Position numbers and translations under genes: made by a program. DNA of 64,000 nt from CAKKQX01 sp046313915 (GTDB lineage Bacteria; Pseudomonadota; Gammaproteobacteria; Burkholderiales; SG8-41), in assembly GCA_046313915.1 (NCBI GenBank), contig JBKBXX010000001.1, forward strand, positions 17,577 to 81,576. Direction: 5' to 3'. Each line of letters starts with the position of its first letter. Positions within the stretch are counted from its first letter, which is position 1. Below, piece after piece: positions 16,253-25,513 of this stretch. A model generated the notes under the pieces. The model was not told the DNA's origin, made no database searches, and was given only the letters and a program-made list of their open reading frames with translations.

Positions 16253-17848
16253 ATGCCTCAGGTCATTGGTGTGCCAAAAGAGACGGCGGCGGACGAAAAG
16301 CGCGTTGCCACGGTTCCCGAAGTCGTCGAGAAACTCATCAAACTCGGTTTCAAGGTCCAGGTGCAGTCGGGCGCCGGAGATGCGGCGAATTTCAGCGACG
16401 AGGCCTACCGTGCCGCCGGCGCCGGAGTCATCCCCGACGCCGCGCAGTTATGGGCGTCTTCAGACATCGTTTTCAAGGTGCGCCCGCCGACCGCTGAAGA
16501 AGTGGGCCTCATGCATGAGGGTCAGACGCTGATCGGCTTCATTTGGCCGGCGCAGAATCCCGACCTGATGCAGCAGCTTGCCGCGCGCAAGGTCACCGTG
16601 CTCGCCATGGACTCGTTGCCGCGCCAGCTCTCCCGCGCGCAGAAAATGGATGCGCTGACTTCGATGGCGAGCATCAGCGGCTATCGCGCGGTGATCGAGG
16701 CTGCCAATGCCTTCGGCCGCTACTTCAACGGCCAGGTGACTGCCGCGGGCAAGATTCCGCCGGCCAAGGTGTTCATTGCCGGCGCGGGCGTGGCGGGGCT
16801 TGCTGCAATCGGTACCGCCGCCAACCTCGGCGCGATCGTGCGCGCGAACGACACCCGCGCCGAAGTGGCCGACCAGGTGAAATCCCTGGGCGGTGAATTC
16901 GTGAAGGTCGATTACGAGGAAGAGGGCTCGGGGGGAGGCGGCTACGCCAAGGTGATGAGCGAGGGCTTCCAGCAGGCCCAGCGCGAGATGTACGCGAGGG
17001 AGGTGAAGGACGCGGACATCGTCATCACCACCGCGCTGATCCCGGGCAAGCCGGCGCCCCGGCTGATCACTGCCGAAATGGTGCAATCGATGAGGCCCGG
17101 CAGTGTCATCGTTGACATGGCGGCCGAGCAGGGCGGCAACTGCGAGCTGACCGAGCCGGGCAAGGCGGTGGTGAAGCACGGCGTCACGATCATCGGCTAT
17201 ACCGATCTCGCGAGCCGGCTGGCGAAGCAGTCTTCGACCCTGTATGCCACCAACCTGCTCCGTCTCACCGAGGAGCTCTGCAAGACCAAGGACGGTCTCA
17301 TCAACGTCAACATGGAAGACGATGCCATCCGCGGCCTGACGGTCATCAAGGATGGCGCGATCACCTGGCCGCCGCCGCCGCTCAAGCTGCCCGCCCCGCC
17401 CGCGCCCAAACCGGTTGCGGCGCCGGCGCCTGCCGCGAAAAGCGGTGGCCACGGTCACGACGGCGGCGGAGCGCCGGCCTCGGCCAAGGCGACGGCGATC
17501 GTGTTCCTGGCCGGCGCAGCGATCTTCTGGTTCATCGGCGCGAACGCGCCCCAAGCATTCGTGCAGCACTTCACCGTGTTCGTGCTCGCGTGTTTCGTCG
17601 GTTACATGGTGATCTGGAACGTGACGCCGGCGCTGCACACGCCGCTCATGAGCGTGACCAACGCGATCAGCAGCATCATTGCGATCGGTGCGCTGGTGCA
17701 GGTCGCGCCGCCGAACGTCGCCCAGTTCGCCGATCGCCCGGCCAGCTGGATCGTCGGCCTGGCCGTGGTGAGCATCGCGCTCGTCGCGATCAACATGTTC
17801 GGCGGCTTCGCCGTGACCCAGCGCATGCTGGAAATGTTCCGCAAGTAA
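16253..17848 (+). CDS. pntA: NAD(P) transhydrogenase alpha subunit, fused form
   Basis: Proton-translocating transhydrogenase subunit that binds NAD(H). At 531 aa it combines the soluble domain I (residues 1-375; starts MPQVIGVPKETAADEKRV, with PPAKVFIAGAGVAGLAAIG and NGGN-type motifs) and the membrane alpha2 portion with four helices (about 410-530), as in E. coli PntA rather than the split PntAA/PntAB. An Ala/Pro-rich linker with a His/Gly-rich stretch (GGHGHDGGG) joins them. The start follows GAAGGGGAATTC. pntB begins 13 bp downstream. Confidence 0.96.
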   Translation: MPQVIGVPKETAADEKRVATVPEVVEKLIKLGFKVQVQSGAGDAANFSDEAYRAAGAGVIPDAAQLWASSDIVFKVRPPTAEEVGLMHEGQTLIGFIWPAQNPDLMQQLAARKVTVLAMDSLPRQLSRAQKMDALTSMASISGYRAVIEAANAFGRYFNGQVTAAGKIPPAKVFIAGAGVAGLAAIGTAANLGAIVRANDTRAEVADQVKSLGGEFVKVDYEEEGSGGGGYAKVMSEGFQQAQREMYAREVKDADIVITTALIPGKPAPRLITAEMVQSMRPGSVIVDMAAEQGGNCELTEPGKAVVKHGVTIIGYTDLASRLAKQSSTLYATNLLRLTEELCKTKDGLINVNMEDDAIRGLTVIKDGAITWPPPPLKLPAPPAPKPVAAPAPAAKSGGHGHDGGGAPASAKATAIVFLAGAAIFWFIGANAPQAFVQHFTVFVLACFVGYMVIWNVTPALHTPLMSVTNAISSIIAIGALVQVAPPNVAQFADRPASWIVGLAVVSIALVAINMFGGFAVTQRMLEMFRK

Positions 17849-17861
17849 AGGAGACGGAGCC

Positions 17862-19301
17862 ATGTCCGCAACACTCGCAACTGTCTCCTACGTCGGAGCC
17901 ACGATCCTCTTCATCCTGAGCCTCGGGGGGCTGTCGAATCCCGAGACCTCTCGCCGCGGCAACCTCTACGGCATCATCGGCATGACGATTGCCGTGCTTG
18001 CGACGGTGTTCGGCCCCAGTGTCACCCCGGCCGGCATTCCGTACATCGTCGGCGCGCTGGTCATGGGCGCGGCGGTCGGGCTGTACGCCGCGCGCAAGGT
18101 GAAGATGACGCAGATGCCCGAGCTCGTCGCACTGATGCACAGCCTCGTGGGTCTCGCCGCGGTCCTGATCGGCTTCGCGAACTACATCGATCCGGCCACG
18201 GCTTTCCACCTCACCGATGGCAAGAGCGTGCCCCTTACCAGTGCCGAGAAGACGGTCCACGAGCTCGAGATCTATATCGGAATCCTGATCGGTGCAGTGA
18301 CGTTCTCGGGTTCGATCATCGCGTTCGGCAAGCTTTCGGCCAAGATCAGCGGCAAGCCCGTGCTGCTGCCGGCCCGCCACTGGATCAACCTGATCGGCCT
18401 GCTGGTCGTGATCTGGTACGGCCGCGAATTCATCAACGCACCTTCGATCAGCGAAGGCATGACGCCACTCATCGTCATGACGGTGATCTCGCTGCTCTTC
18501 GGCATCCACATGGTGATGGCGATCGGCGGCGCCGACATGCCGGTGGTGATCTCGATGCTGAACAGCTATTCCGGATGGGCCGCGGCGGCCACCGGCTTCA
18601 TGCTGAGCAATGACCTGTTGATCGTCACCGGCGCGCTGGTCGGTTCAAGCGGCGCGATTCTTTCCTACATCATGTGCCGTGCGATGAACCGCCATTTCCT
18701 GTCTGTGATCGCGGGCGGCTTCGGCACCGAGGCCGGAGCGCCGGCAGCAGCCGGTGGCGTGCAGCCCGCGGGCGAAGTGAACCCGGTCAGCGCCGCGGAG
18801 ACGGCTGAGCTGCTGCGCGAGGCCAAGAGCGTGATCATCGTCCCCGGTTACGGCATGGCGGTCGCGCAGGCGCAGCATTCGGTCTACGAACTCACCAAGT
18901 ACTTGCGTGAGAAAGGGGTCAATGTGCGCTTTGGCATCCATCCCGTCGCCGGCCGCATGCCCGGTCACATGAACGTACTGCTCGCCGAGGCCAAGGTGCC
19001 GTATGACATCGTGCTCGAAATGGATGAGATCAACGGTGACTTCCCCGACACCGACGTCGCCATGGTGATCGGCGCCAACGATATCGTGAATCCGGCAGCG
19101 CAGGACGATCCGACCAGTCCGATCGCCGGCATGCCGGTGCTCGAAGTCTGGAAAGCCAAGACCTCGATCGTGATGAAGCGCAGCATGGCTTCGGGCTATG
19201 CGGGTGTCGACAACCCGCTTTTCTACAAGGAAAACACTCGCATGCTGTTCGGCGATGCCAAGAAGATGCTGGACGAGGTGCTGGTGGCGCTGAAAACCTG
19301 A
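17862..19301 (+). CDS. pntB: NAD(P) transhydrogenase beta subunit
   Basis: Membrane and NADP(H)-binding subunit that completes the transhydrogenase with PntA, driving NADPH formation from NADH with proton motive force. The 479 aa comprise about eight to nine helices in residues 1-280 and the soluble domain III from about 300, with VIIVPGYGMAVAQAQH, RFGIHPVAGRMPGHMNVLLAEA, VIGANDIVNPAA and the ending GDAKKMLDEVLVAL. It has a good ribosome site (AAAGGAGACGG) and is followed by an intrinsic terminator. Confidence 0.97.
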   Translation: MSATLATVSYVGATILFILSLGGLSNPETSRRGNLYGIIGMTIAVLATVFGPSVTPAGIPYIVGALVMGAAVGLYAARKVKMTQMPELVALMHSLVGLAAVLIGFANYIDPATAFHLTDGKSVPLTSAEKTVHELEIYIGILIGAVTFSGSIIAFGKLSAKISGKPVLLPARHWINLIGLLVVIWYGREFINAPSISEGMTPLIVMTVISLLFGIHMVMAIGGADMPVVISMLNSYSGWAAAATGFMLSNDLLIVTGALVGSSGAILSYIMCRAMNRHFLSVIAGGFGTEAGAPAAAGGVQPAGEVNPVSAAETAELLREAKSVIIVPGYGMAVAQAQHSVYELTKYLREKGVNVRFGIHPVAGRMPGHMNVLLAEAKVPYDIVLEMDEINGDFPDTDVAMVIGANDIVNPAAQDDPTSPIAGMPVLEVWKAKTSIVMKRSMASGYAGVDNPLFYKENTRMLFGDAKKMLDEVLVALKT

Positions 19302-19318
19302 ACGGTGCCGGTCGCAAG

Positions 19319-19353
19319 AAAGCGGTCGCGTCTTTCGGGCGCGGCCGTTTTTT
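19319..19353 (+). terminator. Intrinsic terminator after pntB
   Basis: The arms CGGTCGCG (19323-19330) and CGCGGCCG (19340-19347) pair with one G-U around a 9-base loop, followed by six T. A-T pairs extend the base of the stem. It closes the pntAB transcript, facing the convergent hsp20 gene. Confidence 0.85.
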
Positions 19354-19401
19354 ATTTGACGGGGATGCGACCCTGCAGCCGGGCGAGGCACGCCGAGCAA
19401 G

Positions 19402-19899
19402 TCATTTGACCGTGATGCGGCGTGGTTCGATGGAGAGAGTCTTGGGCAGTGTGATGATGAGCACGCCGTCTTTGAACTTGGCCGAGGCGTGCCCGGCGTC
19501 GACGTTATGGGGCAGGACAATCGCGCGCTGGAAGCTGCCGTACGCGCACTGCCGCAGATGGAACGAGCCGCCGAGATGCTCGTGATCGTAATGTTTCTCG
19601 CCCTGGATGTAGAGCGTGGTGTCGTCGACCACAATTTCGCAGTCTTCCTTGGCCACGCCGGGCAGTTCCAGCCGCACCACGATCGCGTCTTCCATGTCGA
19701 TGACGTCGCTGCTGACCAGTCCCCACAGCGGAGCGGCGGGAGAGGTTGCCGCAGCCGATCGTTTCTCCTTGTGCGCGAAGCGGGTGAGGGCATTGCTGCT
19801 ATGGGTGAGCAGCTCGCGCCAGCCTTCCGACAGGCTGTCCCAGGCATGCGCGAGTTCGTCGCTGATTTCTTTGCCGAATTTATGTATGGATTCGAGCAT
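19402..19899 (-). CDS. Hsp20/alpha-crystallin family small heat shock protein
   Basis: ATP-independent holdase. It has 165 aa from the ATG at 19899, which has a strong AAGGAG site just upstream; the longer in-frame extension lacks one. The alpha-crystallin domain runs from about residue 60 (SSDVIDMEDAIVVRLELPGVAKEDCEIVV) to 160, with the dimer loop EKHYDHEHLGGSFHLRQCAYGSF and the closing motif AKFKDGVLIITLPK. The C-terminal IxI-like tail is RRITVK. Convergent with pntB. Confidence 0.92.
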   Translation of the reverse strand: MLESIHKFGKEISDELAHAWDSLSEGWRELLTHSSNALTRFAHKEKRSAAATSPAAPLWGLVSSDVIDMEDAIVVRLELPGVAKEDCEIVVDDTTLYIQGEKHYDHEHLGGSFHLRQCAYGSFQRAIVLPHNVDAGHASAKFKDGVLIITLPKTLSIEPRRITVK

Positions 19900-19999
19900 G
19901 AAAGCTCCTTGTCCCGACCGTGCCCGGTTTTCGTCATTTTCGCGGATAGCGGCGGCGATTACAACAACCGCACGCACGGCGCCCGATCCGGGCGCGTGA

Positions 20000-20809
20000 T
20001 CAGTCCGTCGTGAAAGTGAAACGGGCAGGCGCAATGCGGCGGAACACGATATCGCCGTAGTAGGCGTGCACGTTTTCTCCAGTATTGTCGGTATCGGTCA
20101 TGATGCCGACCGCGGTGATTTTTCCCGGCTCCTCGCCGAAGGCGCGTCTGTAATCTTCGTGGATGTTGCGAACGACTTGCTGCCATTGTCCGACCTTGTC
20201 GCGCCCCGATTCGGCGACGATCATCTTGATGCGCGAGGTGTGCGGGCTGGGGATGATGGTGTTTTTGGGGGCGCGGTTTTCCCAGATGTACATGAGCGTC
20301 GCGTAAGGCAGCTGCTGTCCGGTCAGCAGCCGGACGTTGTCGAAAAACATGCGGTCGTCGAGCGGCAGGCGGTCGATGTCGCCGTCGAAGCTCACCATCA
20401 CGCGGACCGGGGAGTCCTCGGCGTGTTTCTTGGTATTGTCGGCGCTCGCGATGAGCGCAGTGGTCTTCCATTGCCATTGCAGCAGCGGGTAGTGGCGCGG
20501 ATCGAGCCTGAGAGCGTGCGCCAGACCCGAGGCCGAGGCCTGAGCATGCGCCTTGATCACGGTCCTGCCGGCGTCGTCGACCAGGCTGTATTGCGTCGAT
20601 TTCTTGAATCTGGAAAGCGTCCAGGGCTGCCAGCCGCCGGGCGCGGCTGCAGCCGACGGATTGTCGGAGAAACTTTTGACATAAGGCAGGACGACCGCCT
20701 CCGTAGCCGAAACCGGTGGTGGCGAAGGCTCGGGCGCGGGTGGAACGCCGGCGCAGCCGGCGGCGAGCGCCAGCGCGAGCATGAAAACGGGATTTTTCCC
20801 GGTGTACAT
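20000..20809 (-). CDS. DUF3047 family lipoprotein
   Basis: A 269-aa secreted protein. From the ATG at 20809 it begins MYTGKNPVFMLALALAAGCAG, a lipoprotein signal with lipobox LAAGC, so it is likely lipid-anchored. A proline-rich linker follows (PPAPEPSPPP). The main domain has LVDDAGRTVIKAHAQASASGL, HYPLLQWQWK, MVSFDGD and YIWENRAPKNTIIPSPHTSRIKMIV, the pattern of DUF3047 proteins, whose role is unknown. The fold looks beta-rich and carbohydrate-binding-like. It sits after amiC on the same strand with 82 bp between. Confidence 0.83.
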   Translation of the reverse strand: MYTGKNPVFMLALALAAGCAGVPPAPEPSPPPVSATEAVVLPYVKSFSDNPSAAAAPGGWQPWTLSRFKKSTQYSLVDDAGRTVIKAHAQASASGLAHALRLDPRHYPLLQWQWKTTALIASADNTKKHAEDSPVRVMVSFDGDIDRLPLDDRMFFDNVRLLTGQQLPYATLMYIWENRAPKNTIIPSPHTSRIKMIVAESGRDKVGQWQQVVRNIHEDYRRAFGEEPGKITAVGIMTDTDNTGENVHAYYGDIVFRRIAPARFTFTTD

Positions 20810-20890
20810 GTTTTGCGTTACGTCGCCACGCCGCGGAACTTGAGCGCGAGATCCGGGCGGCAAATCATCCGACGGTCGGCGGCGCCCAGG

Positions 20891-22219
20891 TTATTGATAT
20901 AACACCAATTGATCGCGTGCGAGCGGCGGGTTCTTGGCGAAATAGCGTTTGATGCCGCCGAAAATGGCTTCGGCCATCCTGTCCTGATAGGCATCGTCTT
21001 TGAGTCTTTTCTCTTCTTCGGGATTGCTGATGAAAGCGGTCTCGACCAGGATCGACGGAATGTCAGGCGCTTTCAGCACGGCAAATCCTGCCTGCTCGAC
21101 GTGGGGTTTGTGGAGCGTGTTGATTTCGCCCAGTTCCGAGAGCACGGCCTTGGCGAGCTTGAGGCTGTCGTTGATGGTCGCGGTCTGTGACAGGTCGAGC
21201 AACGTCTGCTTGAGATAGGGATCGGGCACGTCGAGATTGACGCCGCCGATGAGGTCGGCCTCGTTCTCGCGCTTGGCGAGCCAGCGTGCCGCCGCCGAAG
21301 TCGCGCCGCGCTCGGACAGCGCGAACACCGAAGAGCCGCGCGCGTGCGGCTTGATGAAAGCGTCGGCGTGGACCGAGACGAACAGATCGGCATTCACGCG
21401 CCGCGCTTTGGCCACGCGCATGTGCAGGGGGATGAAATAATCGCCGTCGCGGATCAGCACCGCGCGCATATCGGGTTCCTGGTCGACGCGTGCCTTGAGC
21501 TTGCGCGCAATCGCAAGGGTCACATCCTTTTCATAGGTGCCCCGCCGGCCGCGGGCGCCCGGGTCTTCGCCACCGTGGCCGGCGTCGATCGCGACGATCA
21601 GCAGCCGCGCCGCATCGGCGCGCAGTTTGCGGGGAGGGTCGTCGCGCGTCATCGCGGCGGTGCGAGGAGGGGCGGGCTGAAGTGCTGCCGGCTCGGGGGG
21701 GCGGGCTGCTGCCGGCTCTGCCGGGGGCGAAGGCTGCGACTGGTGTTTGTCGAGGAAAGCGAGCAGCGGATCGGGCGGTTCGAGCGGATAGATGTCGAGT
21801 ACCAGGCGGTGGCCGTAATCGCCGACCGGCGCCAGCGTGAAAGCCTGGGGCCTCACCTTGGCCTTGAGGTCGAAAACCAGGCGCACGGTGCCGGGCTTGA
21901 AGCGACCGACGCGCAGCGATCGCACGTAGGGATCGTGGGTGCCAATTTTGTCGGCGAGTCCGTTCAAGGCTGCGCCGAGGTCGACATCGTCGAGGTCGAG
22001 CACCAGCCGCTCGGGATTTTCGAGGCCGAACAGCCTGTGCGGGATCGGTGTCCGCGATTCGAGCGTGATACGGGTGTAGTCGGTTGCCGGCCACACGCGG
22101 CTGGAGGTGATCGCGATATCGGCGGCGCGGACCGGAATGATGCCGGCGGCGAATGCCAGCGCGAGGCCGAGGAAGCGCAGCAGCCGCATGGCCCGAGGCG
22201 CACGCCGCGAAACGGCCAT
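20891..22219 (-). CDS. amiC: N-acetylmuramoyl-L-alanine amidase, AmiC type
   Basis: Periplasmic zinc amidase that splits septal peptidoglycan during cell separation. From the ATG at 22219 it has 442 aa with a signal sequence (hydrophobic stretch LLRFLGLALAFAAGIIPVRA; preceded by SRRAPR, weakly Tat-like). The AMIN domain is at about 35-140 and a Pro/Ala-rich linker follows. The Amidase_3 domain has IAIDAGHGGEDPGARG, EKDVTLAIARKLK, SVHADAF and VETAFISNPEEE carrying the zinc ligands and catalytic Glu. It lies 20 bp after tsaE, the common tsaE-amiC order. Confidence 0.95.
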   Translation of the reverse strand: MAVSRRAPRAMRLLRFLGLALAFAAGIIPVRAADIAITSSRVWPATDYTRITLESRTPIPHRLFGLENPERLVLDLDDVDLGAALNGLADKIGTHDPYVRSLRVGRFKPGTVRLVFDLKAKVRPQAFTLAPVGDYGHRLVLDIYPLEPPDPLLAFLDKHQSQPSPPAEPAAARPPEPAALQPAPPRTAAMTRDDPPRKLRADAARLLIVAIDAGHGGEDPGARGRRGTYEKDVTLAIARKLKARVDQEPDMRAVLIRDGDYFIPLHMRVAKARRVNADLFVSVHADAFIKPHARGSSVFALSERGATSAAARWLAKRENEADLIGGVNLDVPDPYLKQTLLDLSQTATINDSLKLAKAVLSELGEINTLHKPHVEQAGFAVLKAPDIPSILVETAFISNPEEEKRLKDDAYQDRMAEAIFGGIKRYFAKNPPLARDQLVLYQ

Positions 22220-22239
22220 CGCGGCAGAATGGCGCAGCG

Positions 22240-22722
22240 CTAATGCTTGAGACGCTCTATACAAAGTCTGCCCGCCTCCGTTTCGGCGAAGATCCCGATG
22301 CGCCTGCCCGGACCGTCGACTTGCATCTGGATCTTCACGTCCGCCGCCGGCAACTCGGCGGCGGCTTTCTCCGGCCATTCCACGAGACACACCGAATCGG
22401 GATTGAAGTATTCCCGGAAGCCCGCTTCACCCAATTCCCGCGGATCATTGAACCGATAAAAATCAAAGTGATACAAGTATAACCTAGAAAATTCGTAAAC
22501 TTCAACCAGGGTGTAGGTCGGACTTTTGACTCTGCCGCGGTAACCCAGGCCGCGCAGCAGGCCGCGGGCGAGGGTGGTTTTGCCGGCGCCCAGCTCGCCC
22601 GACAGGTAAATCACCATCCCGGGACGGATCGCGGCAGCGAGTTCGGCACCCAGCGCGAGCGTATCGGCTTCGGTCGCCAGATAGCGGCTGACAGCGGGTG
22701 GTTTATGATGCGGGGTATGCAA
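22240..22722 (-). CDS. tsaE: tRNA threonylcarbamoyladenosine biosynthesis ATPase TsaE
   Basis: ATPase of the TsaBDE complex that makes t6A37 in tRNAs reading ANN codons. Walker A is GELGAGKTTLARG (residues 42-54), then SPTYTLVEVYE, the HFDFYRF motif and VEWPEKA. The best start is TTG at 22722, giving 160 aa; no ATG or GTG lies in a suitable place. The 5' end overlaps the divergent queG start. A patch at about 22455-22505 (coding for YEFSRLYLYHFDFYRF) uses AT-rich codons unlike the rest of the gene. Confidence 0.94.
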   Translation of the reverse strand: MHTPHHKPPAVSRYLATEADTLALGAELAAAIRPGMVIYLSGELGAGKTTLARGLLRGLGYRGRVKSPTYTLVEVYEFSRLYLYHFDFYRFNDPRELGEAGFREYFNPDSVCLVEWPEKAAAELPAADVKIQMQVDGPGRRIGIFAETEAGRLCIERLKH

Positions 22723-23832
22723 GAAAGTCTCGTCCGGCGGTCACAGCCTATCGATTTTGCCGCGCTCGCGCGCGACATCAAGCAATGGGGAAAGCAGCTC
22801 GGCTTTCAGGAAGTCGGCGTCGCCGGCTGCGATCTTGCCGCAGCCGAGGCGCGTCTCGCGGAGTGGCTCGATAAAGGCTGGCACGGCGACATGGATTATA
22901 TGGCAAAGCACGGCGCAAAACGCAGCCGGCCGGCGGAACTGGTGCCGGGAACGCTGTGCGTGATCACCGCGCGCATGAATTATGCGCCGCCCGCCGTCCG
23001 CGACAGCCGGGCCGTGATCGGCGCGCCGGACAAGGCTTTCGTTTCGCGTTATGCGCTGGGGCGCGATTATCACAAGGTGCTGCGGCGCCGGCTGCAGCAG
23101 CTCGCCGAGCGCATCACGCAGGCGGTAGGCGAGTTCCGCTACCGGGCGTTCACCGACAGTGCGCCGGTGATGGAAGTGGAACTGGCGCAGAAAGCCGGCC
23201 TCGGCTGGCGCGGCAAGCACACACTGCTGCTCTCGCGCGAGTCCGGGTCATACTTTTTCCTCGGCGAGATCTACACCGATCTGCCGCTGCCGGTCGATTC
23301 CCCGCTGGAAAACCATTGCGGCACTTGCCAGAAATGCCTCGACGTGTGTCCGACGCAGGCGATCGTCGCGCCTTACCAGCTCGATGCGCGACGCTGCATT
23401 TCCTATCTCACCATCGAACTCAAAGGCAGCATTCCCGAGCCGCTGCGGCCGCTGATCGGCAACCGCGTCTACGGCTGCGACGATTGCCAGCTCGCGTGTC
23501 CGTGGAACAGGTTTGCGCAGGCGAGCGGCGAGGCCGATTTCACCGCGCGCAACGGACTCGACGGCGCGACGCTGGTCGAGCTGTTCGGCTGGAGCGAGGC
23601 GGAATTCCATGCCAAATTGCTGGGCAGCGCGATCCACCGCATCGGCCACGAGCGCTGGCTGCGCAATCTGGCGGTGGGGATGGGGAATGCATTGGACGCG
23701 CTGGGCGATGCGCCGGCAGCGGCGGCCATCGTCGCCGCGCTCGAGGCGCGCGCCGATCATCCCTCGGCGCTGGTGCGCGAGCACGTGGCGTGGGCGCTGG
23801 GGTGCTCCGGCAGGAATGCTTGTCGTTTATAA
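22705..23832 (+). CDS. queG: Epoxyqueuosine reductase
   Basis: Last step of queuosine synthesis: cobalamin-dependent reduction of epoxyqueuosine in tRNA. It has 375 aa from the first ATG; the ATG at 22717 is equally possible. It has the catalytic Asp in FTDSAPVMEVELAQKAGLGWRGKHTLLLS (about 150-178), two [4Fe-4S] cluster motifs (CGTCQKCLDVCP, and CDDCQLACPWNR near 255) and a C-terminal HEAT-like tail. It diverges from tsaE with overlapping 5' ends, so both share a bidirectional promoter zone inside each other's coding region. Confidence 0.96.
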   Translation: MMRGMQESLVRRSQPIDFAALARDIKQWGKQLGFQEVGVAGCDLAAAEARLAEWLDKGWHGDMDYMAKHGAKRSRPAELVPGTLCVITARMNYAPPAVRDSRAVIGAPDKAFVSRYALGRDYHKVLRRRLQQLAERITQAVGEFRYRAFTDSAPVMEVELAQKAGLGWRGKHTLLLSRESGSYFFLGEIYTDLPLPVDSPLENHCGTCQKCLDVCPTQAIVAPYQLDARRCISYLTIELKGSIPEPLRPLIGNRVYGCDDCQLACPWNRFAQASGEADFTARNGLDGATLVELFGWSEAEFHAKLLGSAIHRIGHERWLRNLAVGMGNALDALGDAPAAAAIVAALEARADHPSALVREHVAWALGCSGRNACRL

Positions 23833-23966
23833 TATATTGATATATAATGATTTTTTAATGAACGTCGGACCGTGCGCCGAGCTGCTCGGCGCGGTGGCGG
23901 AAAGAGCCTCAAGCCGGCGGCCGAACATGCCGTAACGTGGCTGAGGGTCAAATCACCGGAATCGAA

Positions 23967-24728
23967 ATGAAAAAGCTGGAAGGCAAGGTGGCGCTGATTA
24001 CCGGGGCATCGCACGGCTTGGGCAGCGTCACGGCCAAAATGTTTGCGGCGGCCGGCGCGAGCGTCTATCTGGTGGCCGACAGCACGCGCGAGGAACTCGC
24101 CGAAGTGGTCGCGGAATGCCTGGAAGCGGGCGCGCCGCGCGCCGAATACGGCATTTTCGACATGGCGGGATCGGCGGTGCCGCGGCGCGTCTGTGATGCC
24201 GCGCTGCATACGATGGGAAGCATAGACGTGCTGGTGAGCAATGCCAGCGTGCGCGTGCGCAGGCGTTTCGGCGAATTCACGGATTCGGATTTCGAAAGAC
24301 TGGTCGCCGTCAATCTACATGCGCCTTTCATGCTGGCGCAGGCGGTGAGCCAGGTGATGCGTGAACGCGGCGGCGGACGCATCATATTTGTCGCGAGCCA
24401 GCTGGGTTGCGTCGCCACGCCCGGCGCGGCGCTCTACGGCATGGGCAAGGCGGCGCTGATCCATCTCGCCAAGTCGATGGCGCTGGAGCTGGCGACCGAA
24501 GGCATCATGGTGAACGCGGTGAGCCCCGGGCCGGTCGACACCGAATCGAAAAGCGAAATCTGGGTCATGGAGCCCGATCTTCCCGAGCAACGCCTGAACG
24601 ACGTTCCCATGAAGCGTTTTGCCAGACCCGAGGAAGTCGCGGAGGCGATCCTGTTTCTCGCTTCAACCGAGGCGGAATACATCACCGGCCATAACCTGGT
24701 GATCGACGGCGGTTACCTTTCTAAATAA
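23967..24728 (+). CDS. Short-chain dehydrogenase/reductase
   Basis: NAD(P)-dependent Rossmann oxidoreductase of 253 aa. The motif GASHGLGSVTAKMFAAAG (about 14-31) is the TGxxxGxG cofactor loop. The NNAG position reads VSNASV. The catalytic Ser lies in FVASQLG, the YxxxK pair in YGMGKAAL, and the family end motif FLASTEAEYITGHNLVIDGGYLSK is present. ATG at 23967 chosen over a GTG at 23937. An AT-rich block (23826-23860) separates it from queG and may hold its promoter. Substrate unknown. Confidence 0.88.
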   Translation: MKKLEGKVALITGASHGLGSVTAKMFAAAGASVYLVADSTREELAEVVAECLEAGAPRAEYGIFDMAGSAVPRRVCDAALHTMGSIDVLVSNASVRVRRRFGEFTDSDFERLVAVNLHAPFMLAQAVSQVMRERGGGRIIFVASQLGCVATPGAALYGMGKAALIHLAKSMALELATEGIMVNAVSPGPVDTESKSEIWVMEPDLPEQRLNDVPMKRFARPEEVAEAILFLASTEAEYITGHNLVIDGGYLSK

Positions 24729-24737
24729 ATTTATTTA
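24722..24737. repeat. Perfect 16-bp AT palindrome at the SDR stop codon
   Basis: TAAATAAATTTATTTA is its own reverse complement and includes the TAA stop of the SDR gene (24726-24728). It lies in an AT-rich block between convergent genes and could act as a bidirectional transcription end, but it lacks a GC stem. Confidence 0.4.
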
Positions 24738-24773
24738 AAATCAATAAGTTATATTTATAGACGCGAGCCGTTT

Positions 24774-25487
24774 TCAGGCGCCCAGCGCGGTCGCCAGCTC
24801 GCCGAAATCGCGCGCGACGACGTCCCAGTCTTCCTCGGCTTCGAGGTCGGTCCTCTGACCGGGGCCGTATTCGGTCGGGCGCGCGACGAATGCGGTGCGC
24901 ATGCCGTGCGAGCGCGCCGCGCGCAGATCGTAGTTGTGTGCCGCGACCATCATCACTTCGTGCGGCTCGCAGCCCAACAGCTCGATCGCGCCGAGATAGA
25001 CTTCCGGATCGGGTTTGTAATGCCGGAACAGCTCGGCGCACAGGATCACATCCCACGGCAGGCCGCCGTGCTTTGCCATGTGAACGAGGCACGCGACATC
25101 GCCGTTTGACAGCGGCGAAATGACGTATTTTTTCCTGAGCCGCTCAAGCCCTGCGACGGCATCGGGCCAGGGATCGAGGCGATGCCAGACGCGGTTGAGA
25201 TGCGTGCGCTCGTCTTCGTCCAGGCTCCCGAGTCCGTAGCGGGGCAGCAATTCGTCGAGTTTGTGGCGGTAGATGGCGTCGACCGTGGTCCACGGGCGCT
25301 CGCCGTTGCGCACCGCATCCATGCCCGGTTGGTAAGCGGCTTTCCAGTCGTCGATGAAAGCTGCCCAGTCGATAGCGAGGCCTTTCCCTTTGCCGAAGAC
25401 GGCAAAATCGGCGATGATGCTCGAGCGCCAGTCGACCACCGTGCCGAAAGTGTCGAAAGCGAGCACCCTGATGCCCGAGATGTTCAT
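24774..25487 (-). CDS. Haloacid dehalogenase type II family hydrolase
   Basis: HAD-superfamily enzyme of 237 aa. Motif I is LAFDTFGTVVDWRSS, with the nucleophile Asp and the FGTVxDW signature of 2-haloacid dehalogenases. Motif II is SPLSNGD, with the Ser/Asn pair that binds substrate carboxylate, and motifs III/IV are HYKPDPEVYLGAIELLG and MVAAHNYDLRAARSHGMRTAFV. Related enzymes remove chloride from 2-haloacids, but many homologues act on other substrates. It lies 26 bp after a GNAT gene and is probably co-transcribed. Confidence 0.87.
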   Translation of the reverse strand: MNISGIRVLAFDTFGTVVDWRSSIIADFAVFGKGKGLAIDWAAFIDDWKAAYQPGMDAVRNGERPWTTVDAIYRHKLDELLPRYGLGSLDEDERTHLNRVWHRLDPWPDAVAGLERLRKKYVISPLSNGDVACLVHMAKHGGLPWDVILCAELFRHYKPDPEVYLGAIELLGCEPHEVMMVAAHNYDLRAARSHGMRTAFVARPTEYGPGQRTDLEAEEDWDVVARDFGELATALGA

Positions 25488-25513
25488 GAGGGGCGCGCCG
25501 CTCAGCCTCAGCC

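Noticed and set aside
16006..16254. Small minus-strand ORF in the pntA upstream region.
   Set aside because: It covers the promoter boxes, has no ribosome site and no family features.
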